Shown here in pieces: positions 32,416-45,000 of a stretch of 64,000 bases of DNA (position 1 is its first letter; the number at the start of each line of letters is the position of its first letter). A program made the position numbers and the translations under genes. Location: the NCBI RefSeq assembly GCF_037975245.1, contig NC_092562.1:11331001-11395000 (forward strand), in the 5' to 3' direction. Source of the stretch: Apostichopus japonicus (lineage: Eukaryota > Echinodermata > Holothuroidea > Aspidochirotida > Stichopodidae). The notes beneath the pieces are model-generated. The model saw only the letters and a list, made by a program, of their open reading frames with translations. It was not told where the DNA came from and ran no database searches.

Positions 32416-33394
32416 ACTCATGTATCAGCCTGCTTTTCAAGTCAATGTTTTATTTTGTATTATTTCTTTTTTTTTCTTTTGGTAATTTTCTGTCCACAAT
32501 TTCCACTTTCATGGGAAGTAAATTGACTAATATATCAATTAATTGATATATATACTCATCACATTGTGTTGCTGAAGGCAGCCGTGTGGATTTTAAGTGG
32601 ATGTAACTTCTTTTTATAGCGTTTATATCCCATTGTTTTATATTTCATAATTTTTTATCTTTTGTTAACAAAAATTTGAAAGAAAAGCTGAATACAGACA
32701 CTTGGACAAGGTTCAAGAGTGCAAAGAAGTCCCGTTTGGATGCAATTCTAACCAAACACAGTTCTTTGCTTTCTCATACTTTTTGTTTTTCCTTTTAAAT
32801 TCTGTCATGCCGTCGTTTATGATGAGGTGTGTTTCTTTGTCCTGTTTGGTAATTCCTATTGCTTTTAGGTTGCCTGTAAATAAAGTTAAGTCCTGAAAAA
32901 TATATAAACACGGTAACTGGTTATTTTTATATCAGAAATGCATTTAATAAAGAGAATTTTAGAAATTGCTTCCATTTTTGTCTTCATTTTAGTTACCTCT
33001 ACCACAGTGATGAAAGGTCTGTTTGACATACATATATATTTGAATTAATTTTATTCCTCTCAAATAATTTGAATCCTCTAACTGCAAATAAAGTGAATCC
33101 ACATCAGAATACACTTCGCAATTACCCTACTCCCTCCCCAATAATTAGTCCCTCCCCTATAATATTTTAATTAGAGCACATACTCTGTCCTGTTGATCAA
33201 ATGCTTTACAAGTACGAAGTTAAAATGACCAACTAATATCACTTCGAAAATAGAAAAGTTTTTTTTTCTTAACAACCTCTTTTACCCGATTTCCCAATCT
33301 TTACCTCCCCTTCCTCCAGTTCCTTTCTCTACCTCTCAATCATTTTTCTATTTCCCTGAAATGCCCCTCCCCCTGTCACCCTCTCAACTTCCCC

Positions 33395-33650
33395 AGCAGT
33401 GTTTGCCAAATATCAATGAGGCTTATCAATCGGGAGGTTCCTGGTTCGATATCGGGCCGGGTCATAGTAAGGTGGGTTTTTCATCCAAGAGCTATCTACG
33501 GTTTTCCCATCTGAAAGGACTTTCTATATTGACAAGATTCCAAATTTGAGTTTAAATGTTGAATTGGAAGCCACCCAACATGTAAGTTGTAAGCCCTTGC
33601 GCGTTTCTCCCACATTTGTGGTCGCTTAAGCGTTGTAAAAATAACTGCTG
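33395..33650 (+). mobile_element. Possible tRNA-derived SINE
   Basis: A near B-box GGTTCGATATC at about 33440 within ggaggttcctggttcgat, then gggccgggtcat, and a body ending cgcttaagcgttgtaaaaat, fit a tRNA-headed SINE. The A box is poor, so this is tentative, and it is a different family from the one at 21478. Confidence 0.45.
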
Positions 33651-34480
33651 GTTATTGTTAATAAAAGTTGATCCCTTTGAGAAAACGGATACGAACTTGT
33701 GTAAGCTATCATTATGACATGTATATATATGTGCATGTAGGTGACATCTTTGCTTCTATAAACAGGATAGCTGACCAAGCACATCTTGGATTGAAAACCA
33801 TCCCATTCTTTCAATGTCTATGACTTCCGTGAGTTCTGAGGTACTGTAGGTACTGGTCAAAGGTCATTTGAGTTCGACAATGGACACTATTTGAACAGTA
33901 AAACAGCAACTAAATAAGCACATCAGGACGCATTTTATACTTGAACGTTTATGCTCCTTAGTGACCGGTGGAAGTTACTTTTGTTACGCCTTAAGGTCAA
34001 AGGTCAGTTCGTTCCACAATTATCAACGCTGGACTGAATATTGTATCATATTGAATATATTTTACTTGCCGTACTCACCGATCTATTCCTCAGCATGTAG
34101 TTTAACGATATATACACTAGAGAGAGATGGTTGATTTTAATGGGACATGTCAAGAAACCTAAGTTTCAATACGGCGCCTACATTATGCAATTGCGTAGCC
34201 GGGCGCAAAAGGGCACGCTTTTGGTATACTAGTAGTGGTTATTAGTCGAAATTAGGTACGGCGGAACTGGGGTACGATGTTAATGACGTGTCCCCCAATA
34301 TTAATGAAAAACCCGTGACAATTGCCCGTTTTACTGAACTAAACTGCTCCCATTTGTCACACGTCCCACTATCATTCGACGTTCGTCCCCCCCCCCTCCC
34401 TCCCCTCCTCCGAATTAGATTTCTTCTTTCACCCAGGGGATCTGCCTCTGGGCGAATACTTTATATCATACATAGGTTTT

Positions 34481-34522
34481 GATATAGAGAGATTAGAGAG
34501 ATATAGAGAGATATAGAGAGAG
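34481..34522 (+). repeat. (GATATAGA)n microsatellite
   Basis: Imperfect gatatagagagatta/gatatagagagatatagaga run. Confidence 0.85.
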
Positions 34523-34688
34523 GTGCATTCACATTGTTAAATTCCCAATGATATAAGCAACTCCATTGTCAAATTTCTGAACAAAATTTATGAGTATCAC
34601 TTACAGCAAATTAAAACAAAGCAAACATCCTCAAATCATAAATAATGAATACCCGTCACTTAACGTTCCAGAGAGGAGGTGTCATATT

Positions 34689-36418
34689 CAGTGGCGTCGC
34701 CAAGGGGGGGCCAGGGGGGGCACGTGCCCCCCCTGGAAAACCTAGTGGCCCCCGAGTGCCCCCCCATCTGAGATTTGGGTTGGTAAAAAAATATATATAT
34801 ATATATATTTTGTTATATTCAACTCCCATCATCTGAGTTGGTTTTTCATAAGGACAAAGAAGCACAGTAATTCGTATTTTCTTCAAATGAGCTGCGAAAA
34901 AATGAAAAAGTTTATCCTTGAACGTCGGGTATCGAAGTCGTAACCCGCGTCATCACAACATGTGTCGATATTTACATTGAATGTGTCAGTACTCACGCCA
35001 TACCAGCGGATATTCACGCCCGCTTCGCGAGCTACATGACTATGAGAAGGGAGGGTACTGCAATATGTTGCCTTGGTCTGAGGTTGACAGGTTAGGAGCT
35101 GACGAAATGTGAGAATGTGAGGGTCCGCAGGCACCATACTTGCCTATATTTGTGGACCCATATATTAACCCTGTTGTGTAGGGGGTGCAGAGGTCATTTG
35201 AGGTCAGATGCTTGTAGGAACAAATGGCGAATGTTCACACCTGCATACTGAGCCATACTCGATGTGTGATCAAACTTTGGATTGCATGGTGAGATCCATG
35301 ATAGGAGCCAATAACGATGCTAGAACCTGTTACATCTTAATAGATAATGGGCGAAAACGAGAAGGACAAGAAAGGAGTCGGGGGTCATGCACACATTAAT
35401 TCAACAAATGTAGGTTCTATTGACATAGGGTTAGGCATAATATCGACAGCATGTGGTTCATATCCTCTGCAAAATTCTGCGCCTTGTTAAAATCATTACC
35501 TCAAAAATAGCAATTTCTGGAGATATCTTCAGATCGAATTTAGCATCAAATGTGGCAGCATTTTGCATCTAGCCCATCGTCCGTATGCGAAAATTTTCCA
35601 AAGGGGGAGGGGGGCAGTGGCGGCGGAACCGGGGGGCTTGGGGGGCTCAGCCCTCCCCCCAATGAAAAAGTTGAGGGGGCAAATGCATGATAAGCCCCCC
35701 AATATTTACCAAGGCTCCGAAGCGTGCATCTGCCCATTTTTCAATGCATACTTGTCGATCTGTCCGATGCACACGTATACTATATAGGTGTAATGATTTT
35801 AGTAAATGCTAGGGGACCCTCGGCCCGTCCCCTGGCTATAGACCACATTGTCACCCCAACCGCGTCTTCACGCCCCGTGAAAAGTGGAAGCAGTGAGTGT
35901 GAGTACCGGTAAGCGCAACACAACTTCGTCCTAGGCCAATGACTTGCTTAATTTCAGCCAGTTCTCCAACATCTCCTTACTACACTCAAAAACGTCTTTG
36001 CGAGTACACTACGAGTAATAGCTACTCTCTTAAAACACCATCGAATATACAAATTACAAGGTTTTTACAGACTTTTACGTGCAATCTGAGAAATTGCAGG
36101 TTTGAGACCCATATTTTAGGGCTAGGTATTCGCAGCATAAAACACTCGGGAAGTGCCGTTTCCGGCAATCTGGGGGTTTGAAAAACCCAAAATTTTCTTG
36201 TACGCTCCGCGCCAACCGATGGTGGCGCTCCGCTTAGATAGTCTCTACACATTAGCCCCCCACCCAATATTTTCCCGTTCCGCCGTGCCTGGAGGGGGCA
36301 CCCCCTCCCCTTAGACCCCTCCCTAGGACGGCGATCCGTATCCACCTAAGTGCCCCCCCATCAAATGCTGGTGCCCCCCCTGTGCCCCCCCAGACTGAAA
36401 AGTCTGGTGACGCCACTG
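34689..36418. mobile_element. hAT-type DNA transposon, non-autonomous, interrupted (1730 bp)
   Basis: Termini CAGTGGCGTCGCCA and TGGTGACGCCACTG are inverted repeats with one mismatch. They are flanked by an exact 8-bp duplication GTCATATT (34681-34688 and 36419-36426), the hAT hallmark. The interior is G/C-run rich and has no transposase. A second hAT-like element (35615-36291) is nested inside, so the original length was about 1.05 kb. Confidence 0.9.
35615..36291. mobile_element. Nested hAT-like MITE (677 bp)
   Basis: Starts CAGTGGCGGCGGAACCGG; the end reverse-complements to CAGGCACGGCGGAACGG. The flanks are GAGGGGGG (35607-35614) and GAGGGGGC (36292-36299), seven of eight matching. Its 3' part (gtttccggcaatct, ggtggcgctccgct) resembles the MITE at 54966-55269. 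Confidence 0.75.
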
Positions 36419-38911
36419 GTCATATTCTGTTGGAAGCACGTACTGTACGACAAACTGTTAGATATGGACAGTTACAGAGTGCGTGGCCGATCGTGTTTTA
36501 ATCGTGTTACATTAGTTACATATTATGGTGTCATGCAGGTAGCCTACAGTTTCAAATGTCGCTGTCTATATTCCTTTGCTCCTTGTCGTTTTTCTTTCTC
36601 TTCTTTACGGTGCTTCAATACTTAAATGCATAGTAACTATACATTCCTGCAATTACATCATCAATTCGGGAACGACTAGAAATTCTATATCGACAACAAT
36701 GATTCAACGGCAATGGTCGGACACGAAGCACTCATTATCACGTCATGTTCCGGTAAAGTAAGTTATAACTACCACACCCCTCCCCTCCCGCACCACACAT
36801 GCTACGACCTAATTTGGGGAAAGCTATTCCTCTTCGGAAAATAGAGGTTCTGGCGCAGGAATTCCGACTCTTTTGAGGGTGGAAGGGGCAGGGGGAGGGG
36901 GAGGGGTCAACAATCTGTCACGAGGAGCAACATATGTGTGTCCTATAACTTGTCAACATGTTTGTACTTATGCATGTTGTTGGCATAAATAGGGGGTGGG
37001 GAGGGGTGTAGGGCTGCATGTTAACTTCAATGTTGAAGGAAGAGGGGAGAGGCGATGCAATTATTTTTCTCAAGTATGCCATGGTTGGTCAAAGTGGATC
37101 AATCTAATCAATCTAACATCGATTGAAGCCAGCAGTGTGTTAGACATGATTGTCAAACATTTTCAGTTTAAATATGATTGCAGAGGAGCCGTGGTGAAAC
37201 CTTTGTATTGGTACATGTATGCTACATTTGAAAGGGTACCCCCCCCCCCCCAATGGCTTCTGTGTCACTATTGGGCTTATTTCTTTATAAACTAGTGAGA
37301 ATGTCTTGGAACATTTCCGCCACGTGGCCCTTTCTCCGTCGACAAAGGCAAACATGTTTGAGGCACTTTAACAATTTGATGCATATATACAGTTGTAGCG
37401 CAATTGTATAGTAGCAGTCAGGTATCGGGTTTACATGCCATGCGATCCCGGGACCCGATGTTGAAGGCATCGACTGGTGAATATATTAACCCTGTCAGTT
37501 CCGTGAGGTACACGTCAATGGCAGAAATGAAAACTGGTTTATCCTGGAGCTGTTTGTTGGTTTGTTTTAACAGTATAGCCTATATACTCCGAATTCACTT
37601 CATAGCATGTATATATTCATTCTCATTTCCTGTTCTGCTAGAGACTTATACAAAGTTTACCGTTCGAGCAGAAACACGCAAATCACCTCGAAAACAGAAA
37701 GTAAGTAAGTACATCATGATGTCAGGAACTCGTGTCAAAATCTATAACGGGAAGAAAATTCCCCGTGACATCACATATCATAGCTTGGAGTACATCGTTT
37801 GATTTACGCAAAATGTACGGTGGTACAGTGAGAACCATTGAAACAAAATAACGAAGCAAGTTTAGACTTTTAATGTCAACGTCTCGCTATTTTGATCTCG
37901 ACGTGCAAGTTTCGTAACAAATAAGTCAACACTTCATCTTGAAGTATGAAGATTTAAGATACTAAAAGCAAATCATTAGACTAAAGATACAATTGCTACT
38001 ATAAAAGATCCCGAAATTTTGACTTACTGTGCTCGATTTAATTGTATTTTAATGTCTTTTATGAGCCACCGTATATATGAAAATCCAATTGTTCAATTAA
38101 CCAGTAATTATATGCAACATCGGCACTCTTTTCCAAGTTTTTCACTGGGGAGGAATTAGTTGCGGCAATGAACTTATTTGCATTTGTTCGACAATTTCTA
38201 AAATATTAGTAAAGTTTACCAAGCCCATCGAACATTTCGCACAACGAAATTGTAAATGAAGACACCATATGCATGTTAAAATTTGCAGCATGCACCTGAA
38301 CTTTAGTTAGCAAGTAAGTTGTGAACACTCTAGATACAGAAGGAGGGGGTGGGGGTACTCATGTAGTTCATTTATGAAATGTTATTCATATGATCAAAAT
38401 GAAAGGAGGAATTCCATTTCTTACTAAACCTTCAATATGTGAGGTAACATAAGATTATTTTCGATAATGTACCAAATTCAAGACAAAAACCTACGCCGAA
38501 AGTTATGGTAGGCCTATATTAGCTACCCACCCCCCCCCCCTCCTTTTTTTGCGTTGTCGTGTGTAACTGATATGGTAGTCTTAAGCTATATTACATTTTC
38601 ACGCAGATACAGTATAAGCAAACCATTTACTTGGAGACAGTGAATGCTTTAGTCAGCATTATATATGTAATTACGATTGAATTAATTATTGCTTGAGTAC
38701 CTCAGTTGTAAACCAAACATAGAAAATATCAAAAGTGGGATGGAACCTATATATTCAGATTGATAGTGGAAAAACTGAAGAAAACTCAACGCGTTATCGT
38801 TTAAAAAGGAAAGATGTATACAACACAGATTAAACTTACAAAAGTTATCTTACAGAATTGTGCATGATAATTGGTTGGTACCGTATCATCCTCAGGAGTG
38901 AATCTTATGGA

Positions 38912-39193
38912 CAGGGGCGTAACGAGGAATTTGCCAAGGGAGGGCGAAAACTGTAGCAGCTGTAGCAAACTATCTAAGCGTAGCGCCACCATGTATTGGC
39001 GCGAAGCGTACAAATTTTTTTTTGTTGCCGAAAATGCCTCCCAGATCACTGGAAATGGCACGTCCCAGGCCTGGTAAGTTGCATCTAAGCATTTTTTATT
39101 TTAAAATTACTAGCGATATCATCAAAAAATAATAAAAAAATATGCTCAAGGGGGGGGGGCGGTTTCCCCCTTCGCCCCTTGGCTACGCACCTG
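38912..39193. mobile_element. hAT-like MITE (282 bp), probable
   Basis: CAGGGGCGTAACGAGG at the left and a right end that reverse-complements to CAGGTGCGTAGCCAAGGGG form imperfect inverted repeats. The flanks CTTATGGA and CCGATGGG match at only five of eight bases, so it is an old insertion or a mis-set end. Confidence 0.55.
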
Positions 39194-39500
39194 CCGATGG
39201 GTTCTGGGGAGGGGGGAGGTGTACCCCTTTCAATCTCACACATACACACAACACAAATAAAAGTAGCTATTAGCACAAGCACAATTTTGCTTGTTGGACC
39301 TAATTATTAGGATAACTACGTATACCTCAGGATGCACCTTTTTCACGTGTATTGTTTTTTCTGAGGGAGAAGCCCCAAGCAGCCTTATCTCTATATGGGA
39401 TTCGGCTTTCAACTAACAGACATCCACACCCCCTCCTTTTGAAAATCCTGGATCTGTCACTGATCACACAGAGCCGTGCTCACCAACTTCGTTGTCTAAG

Positions 39501-39558
39501 CAGGGAGTTGTTATGGAACAACTCAACAACTTCCAACTTCCGTGTAACAACTCCCTTG
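39501..39558. repeat. Inverted repeat (13-bp arms)
   Basis: CAGGGAGTTGTTA at 39501-39513 pairs with TAACAACTCCCTTG at 39545-39558 around a loop of about 31 bases. It could be a small foldback or a MITE end. Confidence 0.5.
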
Positions 39559-40749
39559 TCTAGGGGGGGGGGGCAATTTGCTATACCAACGATGATCGGA
39601 TTATAGGCTGAAAATTGGAGTGACTACCGTATGCCGTACATTCAGAGGTGTTCATGGTTGCGTGTTTGTTTCTACGGGAGGGTGGGGGAGGGGGGTTATG
39701 GGATGGCGCGACGCGTGAAATATGCATATGATGATGCACTCACAGCAATATGAAACGACTGATCTGCATAGTCCAGGTTCTGTACGTACAGACGTTATAT
39801 AAACTGAACATTTGTCTCCCTGTGTTACTTGGATTACAGACGAAGCAATTTGCACTGTAGTGTTATTAACCTGTTCGCATCAGTACCGTACTACTTGTGG
39901 ATATCAGTTTGAACATTCACGATGCTGCCAAATTGAACATGTTACTTATATCAAGTACTGTTGCAACGGCCCTCTAACTTCCTAAAAAGGCTTAACCATG
40001 TTGCGTCTTGGTTAGTCATAAATGTCGGTGTGCGGGATTTGTAGGGGTGGGGGGGGGGGGCTAGGGTGAGGGAGGGGTGAGTTTCTTGTCCACTCAGAAT
40101 ATTATCAGCCCTACATGGATTTCGGGTTTCACTGAATGCGATGGTGTATGTGCCATGTTGAATTCAGAAATGAAGCTTTCACTCAAGAGCCCGAGAATGA
40201 AACGAAATTAAAAGGGGCTGGGGAAGGAGGAGGAGGGGCGTACAGAGGCAATGTAGCTCCCATTCAGCAGTTCATCTAATTACTTGTAAGGGTAAAAATT
40301 ATCTGAATCGATGGGGCAAGTAGTACCCGGCCCGAAACCTCTATCCCCCTCCCCCTCCCCTTACGCACAGTGTACCTCCGCACAACCCCCACCCCAAGGG
40401 TTTTGTGTATGCCATGCATGAGGGAGTTGTAGCGCATCCTTCAATGTTATGACGTTTATTTTTCACGTCTTTTGTACGAACGTTACCCTAAAGAACAATT
40501 AAGCTACAGAGAATTTAATATAAGGGAATGTAAATGGAAGACTTTCATGGGACTAAGTCTTGCCTATAGGATTTTCTCCCGATTACTTAATTTGACTCTT
40601 CTAATACCTTTACCTTTTCACATCGAGGTGTTCAATGGAACGTTTAAGGTCGCTTTGAAGTATAATAATGTACACAGAGAAGCTCAGCCATATACTAAGA
40701 CCCATCAAATAGATATTTCGAGGGAGTGAGACATTAAGTCGGATCGGCA

Positions 40750-41998
40750 ATTCTGCCTTCGTTACTAGCGACGCTAGCCCCGCCTCCTTGTTGTCCCGTA
40801 ACGGTTTCTAGTAAATAATGTTGATTTTCCCTGCCTCGTACATACTGTGCGCTTCAACTGTAAAATGTTGTCTGTGAAGTTTGTTGGTTTCCTCGTAGTA
40901 CATCATTACGTATATACAGCTACCTACCTGAATTGCGCAAAACTCGTTTCAATTCCGGCGCACTAGAAACAAAGCTAATTTATGCCTAGTCTAACTTACT
41001 ATAATAATTCAAACGGTCATTTGTAGTAAGAGTTCTGTTATACAGCAACCACGAAGTGGTAATTATTTGACGGATCGTAATTTCGAGCGCCGTCGTCGGC
41101 GACTGGTTGTATACAATTGATCGCTAAATGCGCGATAAAAATGTTGAATAAATTACAATTTTGAGGCCATTTTGATCGGTGCTGCTGTGATAATAGACAT
41201 GATGAATTATATTTCTTCTGTCAGGCTGACATTAACTACCGTAAGACTTTTGCCTGTTATTTATCATTTGATGCACATGCGGGGTAGGCTATAAACGTCG
41301 GAAGTAGACGATCTCTTTACTTTTCATAACAAACTCCCTGGTTAGAAGTCCCGCTCTAGTAAGGCCTATTAGTCGTGCCCGTTACCAATTTATTTTAGTG
41401 AGTTCGTTTGCACAATAGCCACATATCCCTATACATCGGCCTCACCACCCCATCCCCCACCTCTACCACACACGCAATCCAACACACATGGGCTCATGTA
41501 CGTGTGTACGGCAGGCCTTCCAATGGCCTTGTTCCCCTAAAGGCGATATTGATGTACCGATCATAGAATAGGGCCACGATTTTCTTTAAAAATTGAGCCG
41601 CGGTTCCTAATCCCTCACATTCAAACTAGATTTTTAGAAAACATTTTATTTAAATGTTTAACATTTTCACACTTAATCCAATTGTACTAGACAATATAAT
41701 AACCTTTTACGTAAATATAACTTAAGAAATAATGTAGCGGTAGGTGCAATGTTAGCTATGTGCTACTGCGTTGTAAAGAAATGACAGTTTATGCAGTGGT
41801 AATTTTACAGCACGTAGTTCCCTGCACTTTCTCCTACTGAAGCTTGACGGTTTCTAAGCCCTTCACTAGGTCTATTAATTATCCAACCAATCATACGGCG
41901 CTGCTCGTCAGGTCGAAAAATCTGTTGTCATACCAACAGGGTCAAGCCCGACCTTGATTGTAGCCTTTGACAGATGCGTGACAGGCCATCTCATCAGC
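40750..41998 (+). promoter_or_regulatory. Possible SSBP promoter and 5' UTR region
   Basis: The kilobase before the SSBP start is richer in CpG than most of the window, for example 41082-41104 (TTTCGAGCGCCGTCGTCGGC region), which fits a CpG-type promoter. No TATA box or start site can be assigned with confidence. Confidence 0.25.
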
Positions 41999-42039
41999 AT
42001 GTTCCCCAAAGGGAAGGGTTCAACGGTACCCTCAGATAG
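41974..42039 (+). other. Overlapping upstream ORF at the SSBP start
   Basis: An ATG at 41974 opens a 21-codon frame that runs past the SSBP ATG in another frame and stops at TAG 42037-42039. If the 5' UTR includes it, ribosomes starting there would miss the main start. The 5' end is not mapped: a cag at 41971-41973 could be an acceptor that leaves the ATG at the first base of the exon. Confidence 0.4.
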
Positions 42040-42054
42040 TCAAGCCAGAGAAAA
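41999..42054 (+). CDS. SSBP: SSBP coding exon 1 (start Met)
   Basis: ATG at 41999 opens MFPKGKGS, the expected N-terminus. The exon ends in phase 2 before gtaagt at 42055. The start is fixed by family conservation, not by a strong context. An ATG 25 bases upstream is out of frame (see the uORF entry). Confidence 0.93.
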
Positions 42055-45000
42055 GTAAGTTAATAAAACTACTGTGTTTCTGATAACTTTAGCAGCATCA
42101 TATTGTCTTATTTGTCTTCCAATTGTTTATTGGAAAGGAGATATCATAGATGTATTTTTGATGCCATTGTGCCTTACACGTACGTACATTTGTGTGTGTT
42201 GAAGGTACCGCCAGATTGTGCAAAACCAGTGCATTACGAAGTATCAAGTTAGAATGATTACAGGACATATGCAAATGAAAGCCTTTCTTTTCCTTCTGAT
42301 TTAGATTAGCCCTGTATGTTTACGAATATCTGCTCCATGTCGGGGCACAGAAAACAGCACAGACTTTTCTCACAGAGGTAAGATTCTAGTTACTCCAGTA
42401 CAGTTTTAAATGGTCTATGTTGTTGTGCAGTAGGTTAGTCTCTCACCCAGTCGTTTTCATTAAGGGACATAGCGAAAGTAGAAAAATGGGTTCAAAATCC
42501 TGTGTGTCTTTGAGAAATGTATATATCCATTGATAGGGTTGCTGTATCATAAAGAAAATAGAATGAAGTACATTCTGCAAGTTAACATGTGTCCTTATTT
42601 GCAGATTTCTGAGACCTAGGGTAACTTAAGGCCTAATCTAGCTAAATGATTGATCAAATAATAAGTCGATAGGCTAGCCTTGCATTAATGATGTCCTATT
42701 ACCATTATAGCCTACTGTAGCAGACCCATTGATGTAGGCCTACAAAAGGCCCTAGGGACTGTTGGCTGGTATTTTATTTTCTTGCCAGGCAAGGTTCATA
42801 ATAGTTGTATCACATAGTAATGTGAAGATATGCTATGATAATAGCCTATATGACATTGAATCAGTGTGTTAATTTATGTCTGCACAGATACTGTGTAGCA
42901 AGGTCCTTAATAATGCCATACAAAGGCCATACTGCACTGGTTTTGTTTACTTACAAGGCACCTCGACACATTGCTGGCCAGTACAGTAGCTCTTTGTGCA
43001 TCCTGTGGATTGTGTTAAATGTATTACAGTTTGGAATATTACACAATATTGGCTAGGTCTGTATAACTAAGGTATGGTAATGACTTACCAAATTGCTGTA
43101 GGTCTACTCTCAGACAGTCCCACAGTATGATTACAGTACTTTGTAGCAAATGTTGGCCAAGATGGATGATAAGTGTTGAAATACTTATGTCGGGTTACAA
43201 TATTTCCTGATTAGTCTGCATTGTGCCACTTTGTGTAGTGAAATGTTTTGTCCCCCAGGAAGAGTAAATTGTCCTGATATCTGATGTTAAAAATATCACT
43301 TTTTTTTACCAATTCACAAACCATGAAAAGTATGAACTGTTTCAGAAACATGATATGACCATTTTCAACATACTAGCATGATTGATGGCTCAATGTTAGT
43401 ACCACAACGTACAAGCTTGGCTGGAGTAGCTGTGTAATGTGGTCTGCATTGTTGCAACAAGTACAATACTAACACTAGTGTTAATGCAGATATTTAGTGA
43501 TGTTAGTACAAACATCAACATCAGTTAGGGAAGGTTTGCCAATTTAACCGACGATCATCTCCGGCCCAGCTGTTACTACCTAGCGTAATGACACAGAAAC
43601 TAGCTGGTAATGAGTCACGCTTGAAACCACACATTTTCTAGCTTCCAAGAGGCTGTGGACAGTTGCATGCACTGACTATGAGTCCAAAAATTAAGCCCCT
43701 AAAACAAAAGAAGACCAGACAATGAGCTGTCAATTCGGTCCAGGATGTACACAAAAGGATCATAGAATTCTCTGCAGGGTCAAGAATTTTTTATCAATGA
43801 ACAGCGTGTTAATTTAGTGGTCATCGGAGACGACCAAAATAACTGGCGTGCAATAAAACTTGTCAAATCGTGATGTACTGGTTGCTCGATTTTTTTTAGA
43901 TTTCTTTTAGAAAAGGTTGGTTAATGTTCAGAGAAATGAATGGAAAGAAAGTCACAGAAACAGTCGTGTAAACAGAACACCATGTAACACAGCATTTAAC
44001 AAAAGTTGCCAAGACGGGATTTCCCGCAATAAAGATTCAGTTAAATTCCAATTGGGATTTTTTTTATAGTTATCCCGTCTATCATCCGTCATAACATCCC
44101 GTAAATTTCCTTGTCAGTCTTCCCTTATAAGAAATCAACGAATAAAAAAAAAATTTGCTTCAATCATGCACATTTACAGCTTTAACTATGAGAGCAAAGC
44201 ACTTGCTATGGGCTATCAGAGCCAGCTGCTTGATGACAACAAAGATCACACCTGCATTCTACGAACTTTGCCTAAACTCTGCCACAAATCTCGGACCACA
44301 TGGTAGCCTAACACCACACTAATCAATAGGGAAATCTAGCCTATCCATCTATTTCTTCGCTGAAATTGTGACGCAGTTAGCTGGAACTAAAATATCTGTG
44401 GAATACTTTCATTATTGCTGCTATCTTCGACCACATGGTAGCCTCACACCACACTAAGTCAATGGGAAAATCTTGCCTGACCATCGGTTTGCAAAAAAAA
44501 AAACACAAGTTGCGTAGCCTTGTTACAAATTTCAATTAGCTGGAAATCGGCAGTTGTTTAGAAGGTATACATACATGTGCTATAATCTTGAAGAGAAAAT
44601 GTAGTATTTTACGTACCCGGGGGCTGTGGCGATGGATTGAGGTTGTAACTTTGAGTACTTTTCACCAGTATAATATTTCGTTTTCGGTGGTGATGTTATC
44701 CACACACATAAAAAAGAAGTACATGTCTAAAATAAAGGGCAACTTCGGCAAAGGAAATAAGTGCTTTCTATTTCAGTTGATATGGTTCTGGGTTTTTTGT
44801 CGTATATTTGTAAATAAGTCTTACACAATCAATTAAAAATACACAACACTTGGTATTACTATTTACTTCTTCATGAATCAAAACATCATCTAGAAAAGTA
44901 AGGAAACTAAGGAAAAAAAGATGGTTCAGTGTTAGTGCATGAGATTCATTTTTGAACAGGAAAAGAAGTCAGAAAGTATTTTGACACATTCAAATTCGAA

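Larger units (their letters stand above)
29051..40749. other. Intergenic region between RPTP and SSBP
   Basis: Apart from the mobile elements listed separately I see no supportable exon, RNA gene or pseudogene. All open frames here are short, lack homology I recognise and mostly lie in T-rich or transposon sequence. A 5' untranslated SSBP exon could hide here. Confidence 0.5.

Noticed and set aside
34883-35137. Possible transposase fragment inside the outer hAT-like element
   Set aside because: The 84-codon minus-strand frame shows no hAT dimerisation or zinc-finger motif that I can recognise.
37404-37802. 132-codon open frame in the intergenic region
   Set aside because: No domain recognised, no flanking exons or polyadenylation context, and low-complexity flanks; kept as unsupported.
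41041-41112. Inverted TATACAGCAACC...GGTTGTATAC as a MITE
   Set aside because: Arms are about 10 bases with no target duplication seen; too short to call, possibly just a hairpin in the putative promoter.
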